NCBI RefSeq assembly: GCF_021538895.1
Contig: NZ_JADDRL010000068.1
Location: forward strand, 1 to 54,401
Origin: Streptomyces olivochromogenes
GTDB lineage: Bacteria > Actinomycetota > Actinomycetes > Streptomycetales > Streptomycetaceae
Direction of reading: 5' to 3'
DNA length: 54,401 nucleotides
Numbering within the stretch: position 1 is the stretch's first letter; every line of letters begins with the position of its first letter. Made by a program: the position numbers and the translations under genes. Of this stretch, positions 31,913 through 39,800 are shown piece after piece. The notes beneath the pieces are model-generated. The model was not told the origin of the DNA and made no database searches. It was given only the letters and a program-made list of their open reading frames with translations.

Positions 31913-32487
31913 ACCGCACCCCCGTATCCGGGCGGTGCCCCGGTGTCGTGGGCGGTGGACAGGAGTTGCAGGCCGAGGCGGAGCCGGCGGCGGGCCTCGT
32001 CCTCGGTGACGCCGAGGTCGGCGGCGGTCTGGCGGTAGTCGCGGCGCTGGAAGTAGGCCAGTTCGAGGGCGGCGCGCAGCGGGGTGGGCATGGAGTGGAC
32101 GATGTAGTCGGCGCGGGCGGCGACCGAGGCGTGGCGCACCTTGCGCTCCAGTTCCTCGGCGGAGCCGGGGCCGCTCTCGTCCAGGCAGAGCGCGGCGGTC
32201 TCGGTGGCGCGCAGCCGCTGCACGGCGAGCCGGTGGGTGAGCGCGGCGACCCAGGAGCGCAGGGGGCCCTGCTTGGGGTCGTAGGCGTCCGGGTGTTCCC
32301 ACACGTGCGCGAAGACCTCACGGGTGATGCCGTCGGCGGCGCGTTCGTCGCCGAGGACGCGGTGGGCGAGGCCGTGCACGAGCGAGGCGAACCGGTCGTA
32401 GAGCTCGCCGAGGGCGGCCGCCTCGCCGCGGGCGAGCCGCTGCTGCATCTTGCGGTCCCAGCGGGGTGGTGCGTCCTTCTGTGTCAT
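31909..32487 (-). CDS. ECF-type RNA polymerase sigma factor
   Basis: 192 residues. Region 2 is ALGELYDRFASLVHGLAHRV, AADGITREVFAHVWEHPDAYDPKQGPLRSWVAALTH. Region 4 is ALELAYFQRRDYRQTAADLGVTEDEARRRLR. Region 2 and 4 lengths suit a plain ECF factor without extensions. The ATG at 32487 follows GGGAGGGG. The next gene in the same operon is its probable anti-sigma factor. The long variable linker is normal for ECF factors. I cannot name the target promoters; no self-recognised promoter motif is evident upstream. Confidence 0.92.
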   Translation of the reverse strand: MTQKDAPPRWDRKMQQRLARGEAAALGELYDRFASLVHGLAHRVLGDERAADGITREVFAHVWEHPDAYDPKQGPLRSWVAALTHRLAVQRLRATETAALCLDESGPGSAEELERKVRHASVAARADYIVHSMPTPLRAALELAYFQRRDYRQTAADLGVTEDEARRRLRLGLQLLSTAHDTGAPPGYGGAV

Positions 32488-32732
32488 GAGGCCCCCTCCC
32501 CGTGCCCGTGTCCAGCGTGTATCCACCGTCTCCCCGAATGTAGTCGGCACTTCCGATGACGCACGCCCCTTTGTGGCAATGTGCGCCCCCCGGCGGTCGG
32601 CCGGTGGTAGAGGCCGGTGACCCCTGGCTCGCCTGCCGCCGCGCCTACCCATCCGCCCCCCTCTCACTCCGATTCACCCCGATCGAACAGGATCGGAAGT
32701 GACCGAAACAAGCCCTTTGGTGATCGGCTTTT

Positions 32733-32758
32733 GTTTCTTGTCTCGTGTTTCAGGGAAC
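32733..32758 (+). promoter_or_regulatory. possible SigB/SigF-type promoter of the STAS gene
   Basis: GTTT (32733-32736) and GGGAAC (32753-32758) are 16 bases apart, close to the GTTT-N14-16-GGGTAT pattern of Streptomyces stress and sporulation sigma factors. The region is unusually T-rich. The match is imperfect at the -10. Confidence 0.4.
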
Positions 32759-32846
32759 GGCCGGTGGGCAGCCGCGCGGAAAGAAGCGTAGGAACTGCTT
32801 CCGTTTCCGGGTGGTTCCGCAATTGTGGCGAGCGGAGGGCGTGGCC

Positions 32847-33221
32847 GTGGCATTCAAGGTGACCTGCGTGGAACAGGGCGAGTGGGCCGTGCTGCGGGTC
32901 TCGGGGGAATTGGATCTCGTGACCTCGCCCGCACTGCGTCAGCGGGTGCACGACGCGGTCGCGGAGGGCAGTCACGACCTGGTCGTCGACCTGTCCGACG
33001 TGTTCTTCTGCGACTCCAGCGGCGTCGGCGTGCTCATCGCGGCCCGCCGGCTGATCCGCTCCTGCCAGGGCCGGCTGCGGCTGATCCTGCCGGCCCGCGG
33101 CGCCAGCGAGGGCTCGCACGTCAACCGGGTGCTCGGCGCGCTCGGCGTACGGCGTCTGTTCGACGTGTACCCCGACATCGACAGCGCGGTGGCGGACGAA
33201 CCCGACCCGCTCTCGGCGTGA
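32847..33221 (+). CDS. STAS-domain anti-sigma factor antagonist
   Basis: 124 residues. The STAS fold is AVLRVSGELDLVTSPALRQR, HDLVVDLSDVFFCDSSGVGVLIAARR. The phosphorylatable Ser lies in DSSGVG, the RsbV/BldG signature. Such proteins bind an RsbW-type anti-sigma kinase when unphosphorylated and so free a stress sigma factor. The GTG at 32847 (GGAGG eight bases upstream) is preferred over the GTG at 32841, which is too close to that site. An RsbW-like ATPase is encoded 5 kb away at 38067, but no direct pairing is shown. Confidence 0.9.
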   Translation: MAFKVTCVEQGEWAVLRVSGELDLVTSPALRQRVHDAVAEGSHDLVVDLSDVFFCDSSGVGVLIAARRLIRSCQGRLRLILPARGASEGSHVNRVLGALGVRRLFDVYPDIDSAVADEPDPLSA

Positions 33222-33346
33222 CACTGTTGTCCCGGAATTCCCCCGGTCTTGGCACAAGCGTCGTTTTCCCGCTCCCGGACCGGCCCCGGCGTCGTACGCT
33301 CCGTGCCAGATGTACGCCCACGTGAAGTAAGGCGGCCCGAACAGAC

Positions 33347-33856
33347 ATGGTCAGCACCGAGTACGAGCGCAGGATCGCCGCCCGGTTCGCCACCTTCGAC
33401 CAGGACGGCAACGGCTGGATCGACCGGGAGGACTTCAACGCGGCGGCCAAGGCGCTGCTCGCCGAGTTCAACGCGGCGGCCCGGTCCGCCAAGGGGCAGG
33501 CCCTGTACGCCGGCGCCGAGGCGTTCTGGCAGGGCATGGCCGGCATAGCGGACCGGGACGGCGACCAGCGCATCACCCGCGAGGAGTTCGTCACCGGCGC
33601 GGTCAAGCGGCTGCGCGACAACCCCGAGCGGTTCGGCGAGATCGCCCGCCCCTTCCTGCACGCGACCCTGGACCTCATGGCGGGCCCGGACGGCATGGTC
33701 GCCGTCACGGACACCGAGCGCGTGCTGAGGGCGCTCGGGGTGCCCGAGGCCATCGCCGCGACGGTCGCCGCCACGCTGGACCCCGACGGTGACGGCAAGG
33801 TGGGGGAGGCGGAGATCGTGCCCGCTTTCGCCCGTTATTTCACCGTGCCCGAATAG
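33347..33856 (+). CDS. calerythrin-like EF-hand calcium-binding protein
   Basis: 169 residues, mostly helical, with four EF-hand positions. Loop 1 is DQDGNGWIDRED (18-29), loop 2 DRDGDQRITREE (69-80) and loop 4 DPDGDGKVGEAE (145-156). Loop 3 (~113-124, GPDGMVAVTDTE) is degenerate and should not bind calcium. Three working sites of four is the calerythrin pattern of actinobacteria. It is cytosolic, probably a calcium buffer or sensor. Loop 1 ends in Asp where Glu is usual, which may lower affinity. The last 22 bases overlap the 3' end of the converging CoA-ligase gene. Confidence 0.92.
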   Translation: MVSTEYERRIAARFATFDQDGNGWIDREDFNAAAKALLAEFNAAARSAKGQALYAGAEAFWQGMAGIADRDGDQRITREEFVTGAVKRLRDNPERFGEIARPFLHATLDLMAGPDGMVAVTDTERVLRALGVPEAIAATVAATLDPDGDGKVGEAEIVPAFARYFTVPE

Positions 33857-35343
33857 CGTTCGCGCAGCTTGTACTTCAGCACCTTGCGCAGTGTCTCGTT
33901 GCGCGGGAGGGCGTCGACCAGCTCCAGCTGCTCCGGCAGCTTGTACACCGACAGCCCTTCCGCGCGCAGATGGGCGGTCACCGCCGCAAGGGTCAGCTCG
34001 GCGGCCCCCGGCGGCTGTTCGACCACCGCGCACACCCGCTCCCCGCGCTCGGCGTCCGGCAGCCCGATCACGGCCACGTCGCCGACGTCCGGGTGCCGGT
34101 GCAGCAGGTCCTCGATCTCCTTCGCCGAGACGTTCTCGCCCTTGCGGATGATCACGTCCTTGAGCCGGCCGGTGAGCACCAGGTGCCCGCCGGCGGTCAG
34201 CCGCCCCAGGTCCCCGGTGCGCAGGAAGCCCTCCGCGTCGAAGGCATCCTTCGTCTGCGCCGGATCGAGATAGCCCTGGCAGACGGCCTCCCCGCGCAGC
34301 CGCACCTCCCCGTCCACGATCCGGATCTCCATGCCCTTCGGCGGCCGCCCCTCCGTCGTCGCGAGGTTCTCGGCCGAGTCGTCCGGCGAGCCCATCGTGA
34401 TCATCGGGACCTCCGTCATGCCGTACCCGTGGGTGAGCTGCACGCCCATCTCGCGCACGACCGAGTGATAGACCTCCGGCGGCTTGGGCGCCCCGCCGCC
34501 CGCGAGCAGCCGCAGGGTCGGGATCACCTTCCGGTCCGGCCGCTTGCGCTGCTCGGCGAGGAACATCGAGTAGAACGCCGTCGAGCCGCCCGCCACGGTC
34601 ACCCCGTGCCGGCGGTACCCCTCCAGCGCGTCCGGCATCGCGAACTGCTCGAACAGCACCGCCGGGAAGCCGTACAGCAGGAGCATCACCGTGTAGTCGG
34701 GGCCCGCTATGTGCGCGTACGGGAAGGCCATCGAGCCGACGTCCTCGGACGACAGGTGCAGGGCGTGCGCGAGGCAGGAGCCGCCCGCGATGAGCGAACG
34801 GTCGGTGTGCAGCACGCCCTTGGGGTCGGAGGTGGTCCCCGAGGTCCAGTAGATCCAGCGGACGGAGGTGCCCTCGGCGGGCGGGTCGGGGAGCACGCCC
34901 GGATCGCCGTCGGGCAGGTCGTCGTACGCCTCGAAGACCCCCTTGGCCCCCAGTCGTCGCGCCATCCCCGTGTGGTCGAAGCCCCGCCAGGTGCCCGGTA
35001 CGGCGAAGTACGCCGCCTGTGACCGACTGAGCGCGAAGCCGACCTCCCGGTCCCGGTAGAAGGGGATGACCGGGGACTGCACGGCGCCCAGGCGGGCCAG
35101 CGCGAAGGACAGCAGGGCCGTCTCGATGCGGGTGGGCAGCTGCCAGGCGACGACCGTGCCGGGGCGTACGCCCATGCCGTACAGGCCCGCCGCCACGCGC
35201 TCGGCGCGGTCGTGCAGCTCGCCGAAGCTCAGGGTGCGGTCGTCCTGGAGGAACACCGGGCGGTCGGGGGTGAGTTCGGCGCGGCGGGCGACCAGCTCCC
35301 ACAGGGTGCGGGCGGTGCCGAGTTCGTGTGCGGTGGCGTTCAT
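33835..35343 (-). CDS. AMP-forming acyl-CoA ligase (cyclohexanecarboxylate/medium-chain type)
   Basis: 502 residues. Motifs are RWIYWTSGTTSDPKGVLHTD (P-loop), THGYGMTEVPMITMGSP, GFLRTGDLGRLTAGGHL, TGRLKDVIIRKGENV, and ALPRNETLRKVLKYKL at the C-terminus. The DP in the P-loop and the IRKGENV stretch recall the AliA-like cyclohexanecarboxylate and related CoA ligases. It would activate a carboxylic acid for the neighbouring acyl-CoA dehydrogenases. Its start is 20 bases from a CTGACGGTTCGTCAG operator (35363-35377), and it is divergent from the dehydrogenase pair across a 139-base region with two such sites. Substrate unknown. Confidence 0.9.
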   Translation of the reverse strand: MNATAHELGTARTLWELVARRAELTPDRPVFLQDDRTLSFGELHDRAERVAAGLYGMGVRPGTVVAWQLPTRIETALLSFALARLGAVQSPVIPFYRDREVGFALSRSQAAYFAVPGTWRGFDHTGMARRLGAKGVFEAYDDLPDGDPGVLPDPPAEGTSVRWIYWTSGTTSDPKGVLHTDRSLIAGGSCLAHALHLSSEDVGSMAFPYAHIAGPDYTVMLLLYGFPAVLFEQFAMPDALEGYRRHGVTVAGGSTAFYSMFLAEQRKRPDRKVIPTLRLLAGGGAPKPPEVYHSVVREMGVQLTHGYGMTEVPMITMGSPDDSAENLATTEGRPPKGMEIRIVDGEVRLRGEAVCQGYLDPAQTKDAFDAEGFLRTGDLGRLTAGGHLVLTGRLKDVIIRKGENVSAKEIEDLLHRHPDVGDVAVIGLPDAERGERVCAVVEQPPGAAELTLAAVTAHLRAEGLSVYKLPEQLELVDALPRNETLRKVLKYKLRERYSGTVK

Positions 35344-35362
35344 CTGCGTGGGCCCCCTACAG

Positions 35363-35377
35363 CTGACGGTTCGTCAG
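35363..35377. promoter_or_regulatory. CTGAC-N5-GTCAG operator, site A
   Basis: CTGACGGTTCGTCAG, perfect outer arms, 20 bases upstream of the CoA-ligase ATG. One of six copies of this 15-mer in the window, all intergenic. Confidence 0.75.
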
Positions 35378-35453
35378 ATCGTGCGCAGAGCGTAGGGCCC
35401 GCCGCCTTGTCGGTCCAGAGGCGCGGGGCTAGCCTGCTGGGCGGAAAGCGGAT

Positions 35454-35468
35454 CTGACACTCCATCAG
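35454..35468. promoter_or_regulatory. CTGAC-N5-GTCAG operator, site B (variant)
   Basis: CTGACACTCCATCAG, one arm changed at one position, 14 bases upstream of the acyl-CoA dehydrogenase ATG. Sites A and B flank the divergent promoter region. This is the weakest of the six copies. Confidence 0.55.
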
Positions 35469-35482
35469 ACAGCGGGGCGGCC

Positions 35483-36637
35483 ATGGACCTGTCGTACACG
35501 CCCGAGGAGGAGGACTTCCGGGCGCGGCTGCGGGAGTGGCTGGCGAAGGCGCTGCCCACCCTGCCGGCCAGACCCTCCCCCGACGACTGGCCGGCCCGCC
35601 GCGCCTACGACGCCGGCTGGCAGCGGATGCTGTACGACGCCGGGTACGCGGGCCTGCACTGGCCCGTCGACGCGGGCGGCCGGGGGGCCACGCCCACCCA
35701 GCACCTGATCTTCCTGGAGGAGACCGAGAAGGCGGGCGCGCCCTACGTGGGGGCCAACTTCGTCGGGCTGCTGCACGCCGGACCGACGATCGCCGCCGAG
35801 GGGACGCCGCAGCAGCGCGCGCGCTGGCTGCCGCCCGTCCTGCGCGGCGACGAGGTGTGGTGCCAGGGCTTCAGCGAACCGGACGCCGGATCCGACCTCG
35901 CGTCGCTGCGCACGCGCGCGTGGCGCGACGGCGACGCCTACGTGGTGAGCGGCTCCAAGATCTGGACCTCGCACGCCGAGGTCGCCGACTGGTGCGAACT
36001 GCTGGTGCGCACCGACCCCTCGGCGCCGAAGCACCGGGGCATCACCTGGCTGGCCATGCCCATGGACGCGCCGGGCATCACCGTACGGCCGCTGCGTACC
36101 CTCGCCGGGTCGGCGGAGTTCGCCGAGGTGTTCCTGGACGAGGTGCGGGTGCCCGTGGCCAACCGGGTCGGCGCGGAGAACGACGGCTGGCGGGTGACCA
36201 TGGTGACCCTGTCCTTCGAGCGCGGCACGGCCTTCGTCGGCGAGGTCGTCGCCTGCCGCCGCGTCCTGGGCGAACTGGCCCGTCAGGCCCGCAGGAACGG
36301 CCGCTGGGACGATCCGGTGCTGCGCCGCCGGCTCGGACGGCTGAACGCCGAGTTCCGCGCGCTGTGGCGGCTGACGCAGTGGAACGTCAGCGAGGCCGAG
36401 GCGGGCGGCGGAGTGCCGGGCGTCGGGGGCTCGGTCTTCAAGCTGAGGTACTCGCACGCGCGCCAGGAGCTGTACGACACGGCGGCCGAGGTGCTGGGCG
36501 CGGACTCGCTCGACCTCGACCGGACCTGGGTCCTCGACCGGCTCTCCTCGCTCTCGTACACCATCGCCGCCGGCACCTCGCAGATCCAGCGCAACATCGT
36601 GGCCGAGCGGATCCTGGGACTGCCGAAGGGCCGGTGA
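35483..36637 (+). CDS. acyl-CoA dehydrogenase, larger subunit of a probable pair
   Basis: 384 residues. Motifs are LHWPVDAGGRGATPTQHLIF, WCQGFSEPDAGSDLASLRT, SGSKIWTSHAEVADWCELLV, and near the C-terminus IAAGTSQIQRNIVAERILGLP. The residue before GTSQ, a catalytic Glu in the MCAD type, is Ala (about 363), so the base must lie elsewhere, as in IVD-like or steroid-catabolic FadE enzymes. The gene overlaps the next, shorter dehydrogenase by four bases. Such adjacent pairs often form alpha2beta2 enzymes in actinobacterial sterol and alicyclic acid catabolism. Probably oxidises a cyclic or branched acyl-CoA. A site-B operator precedes the start. Confidence 0.9.
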   Translation: MDLSYTPEEEDFRARLREWLAKALPTLPARPSPDDWPARRAYDAGWQRMLYDAGYAGLHWPVDAGGRGATPTQHLIFLEETEKAGAPYVGANFVGLLHAGPTIAAEGTPQQRARWLPPVLRGDEVWCQGFSEPDAGSDLASLRTRAWRDGDAYVVSGSKIWTSHAEVADWCELLVRTDPSAPKHRGITWLAMPMDAPGITVRPLRTLAGSAEFAEVFLDEVRVPVANRVGAENDGWRVTMVTLSFERGTAFVGEVVACRRVLGELARQARRNGRWDDPVLRRRLGRLNAEFRALWRLTQWNVSEAEAGGGVPGVGGSVFKLRYSHARQELYDTAAEVLGADSLDLDRTWVLDRLSSLSYTIAAGTSQIQRNIVAERILGLPKGR

Positions 36638-37527
36638 CCTCTCGCATGCGCTTCCAACTGACCGAGGACCAGCGGGCGTTGCGCGACGGCGTACGACAGC
36701 TGCTGGCGCGCCGCTTCGACGCGGACGCGCTGCGGGTTGCCGTCGCCTCGCCGGGCCCGGACCGTGCGCTGTGGCGCGAGCTCGGCGCGGCGGGCCTGTT
36801 CGCGCTGCGGCTGCCGGAGGCGGAGGGCGGGGTCGGGCTCGGACTGCCCGAGGCGGTGCTGGCCTTCGAGGAGACCGGCCGGGCCCTGCTGCCGGGCCCC
36901 CTGATCGCCACGCATCTCGCGGCCGGGACCGTGCCCGGAGCGGACACCGGGGAGGCGGTCGTCACCGCCGTGGACGGCTCCCTGGTGGAGTGGCTGACGC
37001 AGGCCGACGTCGTGCGCGGGGACGCCTCCGGGGCCGTACCCCTGCGATCGGTGGATCCGCTGACGCCGCTGCACCGGGTGGGCCCAGACACGCCCGGCGC
37101 CGCCGTGGCCGCCCCCGACCCCGTCGCCGTACTCCTGACCGCCGCCGAACAGCTCGGTACCGCCACGCGCGTGTGCGAGCTCGCCGTGGGACACGCGCGG
37201 ACGCGGGAGCAGTTCGGGCAGCCGATCGGGGCGTTCCAGGCGGTCAAACACCTGTGCGCGGACATGCTGGTGCGGGCCGAGACGGCCCGTGCGGCGGTCT
37301 ACGCGGCCGCCGTCACCGCCGACCCGGCGGACGTCGCGGCGGCCCGGCTGCTCGCCGACGAGGCCGCCGTACGCGGCGCCCGCGACTGCCTCCAGGTCCA
37401 CGGCGGCATGGGCTTCACCTGGGAGGCCGAGGTGCATCTGCACCTCAAACGGGCCTGGGTGCGCGCCCAACGTGGCGGGGGCGTCACGGAGAGTGAGGAG
37501 TCGCTCGCCGTCGATCTGGTCGGCTGA
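36634..37527 (+). CDS. acyl-CoA dehydrogenase, smaller subunit of a probable pair
   Basis: 297 residues, about 90 shorter than a full dehydrogenase. It has the N-terminal helical domain (QLTEDQRALRDGVRQLL, FALRLPEAEGGVGLGLPE) and the C-terminal four-helix domain (REQFGQPIGAFQAVKHLCAD, DCLQVHGGMGFTWEAEVHLH). The middle beta domain is much reduced, and the GTSQ motif is absent. This is the usual look of the partner subunit in heteromeric FadE pairs. It starts at a GTG overlapping the preceding stop, with AAGGG upstream; ATG at 36646 is an alternative. On its own it may be inactive. Confidence 0.87.
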   Translation: MTSRMRFQLTEDQRALRDGVRQLLARRFDADALRVAVASPGPDRALWRELGAAGLFALRLPEAEGGVGLGLPEAVLAFEETGRALLPGPLIATHLAAGTVPGADTGEAVVTAVDGSLVEWLTQADVVRGDASGAVPLRSVDPLTPLHRVGPDTPGAAVAAPDPVAVLLTAAEQLGTATRVCELAVGHARTREQFGQPIGAFQAVKHLCADMLVRAETARAAVYAAAVTADPADVAAARLLADEAAVRGARDCLQVHGGMGFTWEAEVHLHLKRAWVRAQRGGGVTESEESLAVDLVG

Positions 37528-38066
37528 CGCGCCCGAACCCCCGCTGGTCTGCGGAGTTCTTGTTCCGGATGTGCATGATGTCGCGGATCGTGGCATACCG
37601 GATTCACTGAGCGTCGATACCGGGTTGTGTCCAACGCGTGACTCGTCACGGCCTGGAGTCGACGACTCGCTCCGGTACCTTCTGTGGGATGCGAGTGGTT
37701 CCGAGCACGAGCCATGCCGGTGTTGCCCCAGGGGTGGCCCCGTGTGCGGCGGTGCGTGCCGCTGCTCGCAGGGCGGTAAGGGCTTGTGCCGCCACCTGTT
37801 CGACTCCCCGACACGAGCGTCGCACAGTATGCCGCACGCGTACTCCTTCGCGCTGGAATATGCCCGAAGCGCTTGTTGGGGTGACTGTACGTCAACCATG
37901 CTGTCTCGTAAGGGAATCACAGTCCGTGACCCTTGCTCTGGCCGTTGTTCTGGCCATGCAGAAAATGGCTACGATCGTGGCCCTCGTCGTGCTGCTCGTC
38001 GCGACTGACGTCGTGACGTACGCACGGCGTCGGGTCATGTGTCCGCCGGTTCGGATGGTGTGAGCG
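37528..38066. other. intergenic region with ambiguous small open frames
   Basis: About 540 bases with unusually low GC for this genome in the second half. Two top-strand frames compete. One starts at ATG 37689, eight bases after a TACCTT -10 element, and ends at 38063 with a hydrophobic tail MATIVALVVLLVATD. The other has a Cys-rich stretch but no start. Neither shows clear Streptomyces codon use. TACGAT at 37970-37975 could be the promoter for the ATPase gene. I do not call a gene. Confidence 0.4.
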
Positions 38067-38546
38067 GTGCAGGTGCTTCAAGTGCAGCTGGAGATCCGGC
38101 CCGACCCCGCGGAAGTGGGGCGGGCCAGGCGGTGGGCCCGCTCACGTCTCGCCGGGTCCGGGATAGCGGACGACGAGCCGCTGGCCGAGACGCTGATCCT
38201 GCTCGTCTCCGAACTGGTCACCAACGCCGTGGTGCACACCGGCCGCCCGGCCGTGCTGCGACTGTGCCTGCCGGGGTCGGACGGCGAGGCGGCCACCGTG
38301 CGCCTCGAAGTGACCGACACCAGCACCCGCGCCCCCGTGCCGCGCTGCGTGGACGGCAATGCGACCGGCGGCCGCGGGCTGGCCCTCGTCGACGGCCTCG
38401 CCGACCGCTGGGGCTGGAGCCCCGAGGGCGGCGGCAAGCGCATCTGGTGCGAACTCGACCGCTGTACGCAGCGCGCCGAGAGCACAGCGGCGGCGTACGG
38501 GGGCGGGATCTCGGCATTCGACGGGCTGGCGTTCGAAGCCGTGTAG
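38067..38546 (+). CDS. RsbW-like ATP-binding protein (anti-sigma kinase family)
   Basis: 159 residues with the GHKL ATPase fold. The N box is LILLVSELVTNAVVHTG, G1 is VRLEVTDTS and G2 is NATGGRGLALVDGLADRWG. The remaining 40 residues are a less conserved tail. Streptomyces has dozens of such stand-alone ATPases, most with unknown targets; some inactivate a sigma factor by binding, others phosphorylate a STAS protein. The STAS gene at 32847 is the nearest possible partner. GTG at 38067 is taken as start; GTG at 38073 is two codons further in. A hairpin (38731-38771) and ~240 bases without a gene follow. Confidence 0.87.
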   Translation: MQVLQVQLEIRPDPAEVGRARRWARSRLAGSGIADDEPLAETLILLVSELVTNAVVHTGRPAVLRLCLPGSDGEAATVRLEVTDTSTRAPVPRCVDGNATGGRGLALVDGLADRWGWSPEGGGKRIWCELDRCTQRAESTAAAYGGGISAFDGLAFEAV

Positions 38547-38730
38547 GGCGATGCGGAGGGGTGCGCCGGGTGTGCACCCGTGCGCTTCGTCTGCAAAAGG
38601 GATGTAAGTCATAAATCGCCGTACCGGTGTTGACGCCTCGTGGCCGCCTGATCACGCTGGAGGTCAGCGATTCGCCGCGAGGGGACGACGAGAGCCCGGG
38701 CGACGGGACCCTTGTCGAGCGTGGGTCGAA

Positions 38731-38771
38731 CCGGTGGCGGCGCGCGGGAGCGTGCCCGCGCCGCCAACCGG
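38731..38771. terminator. hairpin between the ATPase and cyclase genes
   Basis: GGTGGCGGCGCGCGGG is complementary to CCCGCGCCGCCAACC with one bulge and one mismatch, loop AGCGTG, extended by CC/GG. It lies just beyond the cyclase stop (38789, bottom strand). A smaller palindrome, CGGGTGTGCACCCG, is at 38567-38580 right after the ATPase gene. Confidence 0.6.
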
Positions 38772-38788
38772 AGCCGCCGCCGTCGGAG

Positions 38789-39715
38789 TCAGAGGACGGC
38801 CACCGGTGCCACCGGAGTTCCCGTCGCCCCCACGAACGGTTCGGGCATCGCCGACAGCAGGAACGCGTACCGTCCCACTTCTCCACAGGCTGTGGACAAC
38901 TCTTCGAGATTCCAGTTCTGGCCCTGGAGCATCCCCATCTCCACCAGGTCGAGGGCGTGCACGGGCAGCCACAAATTCTCGATCTCGGGCGGAAATATCT
39001 CAAACGTGAGCGTGTCGTTCGCCACGGCCGCGACATCGCGCGCGTGGAACCACTCCGGAGCGCGCACCGACAGACCCGGCGACGGATACCCGTACCCGTG
39101 CTTGTCCCCCGCCAGATACACCCGCACCTGCCCGGTCCGTACGAGCGCGATGTCGCCGGCCCGCACGCGCGTGCCGGCGAACTCCTCGGCCGCCTCCAGG
39201 TCCTCCGGGGTGACCGCGTGCCCGCCGTCGAGCCGGTCCACGCCGCGCGCGCGTGCCACGTCGAGCAGCACCCCGCGCGAGACGATGTGCCGCGCCTTGT
39301 CGATGCCGCTGAACTCGGCGCCGCCGTGCGCGGTCACGGTGTGTGCGGGGCGGCCGTTGTAGAGCCTGCCCGAGTGCGAGACGTGGGTCAGCGCGTCCCA
39401 GTGGGTGGCCGCCTGCAGCCCCATGGTCACGGCGTCGTCGCTGCACGCCACCGTCCCCGGCCCGAAGAGCTCCTGATTGATCTGCACCATCGCGTGCAGC
39501 GGATTGACCCGCCCCGGGATCATCCCGGTCTGCACACCGTCCTGCCGCAGGGGCAGCGCGAGCGGCACGCGCCGGCCGGTCCTGACGCAGGCCACGGCCT
39601 CGCGCACCACCTCGTCGGTGATCAGGTTCAGGGTGCCGATCTCGTCGTCCGCCCCCCAGCGGCCCCAGTTGTTCACGCGCTTGGCGATGGCATGGAACTC
39701 GTCCGGCAGTGACAT
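38789..39715 (-). CDS. cyclase-family metal-dependent hydrolase (kynurenine-formamidase-like fold)
   Basis: 308 residues. WGADDEIGTLNLITDEVVRE is the family start. The metal motif HGGTHxDxPxH is represented by QAATHWDALTHVSHSGRLYN, which keeps THxD and the following His but loses the leading HGG. Later conserved stretches are ALVRTGQVRVY, APEWFHARDVAAVANDT and LPVHALDLVEMGMLQGQNW. Members hydrolyse lactone- or amide-like bonds or open cyclic intermediates. With the SDR and acyl-CoA dehydrogenases it suggests breakdown of a cyclic acid. Divergent from the SDR gene; operator C lies between. An inverted pair of DnaA-box-like sequences is inside the gene (38878-38899). Confidence 0.85.
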   Translation of the reverse strand: MSLPDEFHAIAKRVNNWGRWGADDEIGTLNLITDEVVREAVACVRTGRRVPLALPLRQDGVQTGMIPGRVNPLHAMVQINQELFGPGTVACSDDAVTMGLQAATHWDALTHVSHSGRLYNGRPAHTVTAHGGAEFSGIDKARHIVSRGVLLDVARARGVDRLDGGHAVTPEDLEAAEEFAGTRVRAGDIALVRTGQVRVYLAGDKHGYGYPSPGLSVRAPEWFHARDVAAVANDTLTFEIFPPEIENLWLPVHALDLVEMGMLQGQNWNLEELSTACGEVGRYAFLLSAMPEPFVGATGTPVAPVAVL

Positions 39716-39763
39716 CGGACCCTCCCCGGGGCTTGTCCTGAGCAGTCTGACGCGCCATAAAAT

Positions 39764-39778
39764 CTAACGGTCCGTCAG
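39764..39778. promoter_or_regulatory. CTGAC-N5-GTCAG operator, site C
   Basis: CTAACGGTCCGTCAG, one arm changed at one base, flanked by T and A. It lies between the divergent cyclase (start 39715) and SDR (start 39801) genes, 22 bases before the latter. An extra half-site CTGACG is at 39747. Confidence 0.7.
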
Positions 39779-39800
39779 AAACCGCGGGAAGGGGCCGGGC

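Noticed and set aside
32612..32760. AT-richer stretch before the STAS gene as a possible mobile-element scar
   Set aside because: No terminal repeats or transposase remnants; explained better as a promoter region.
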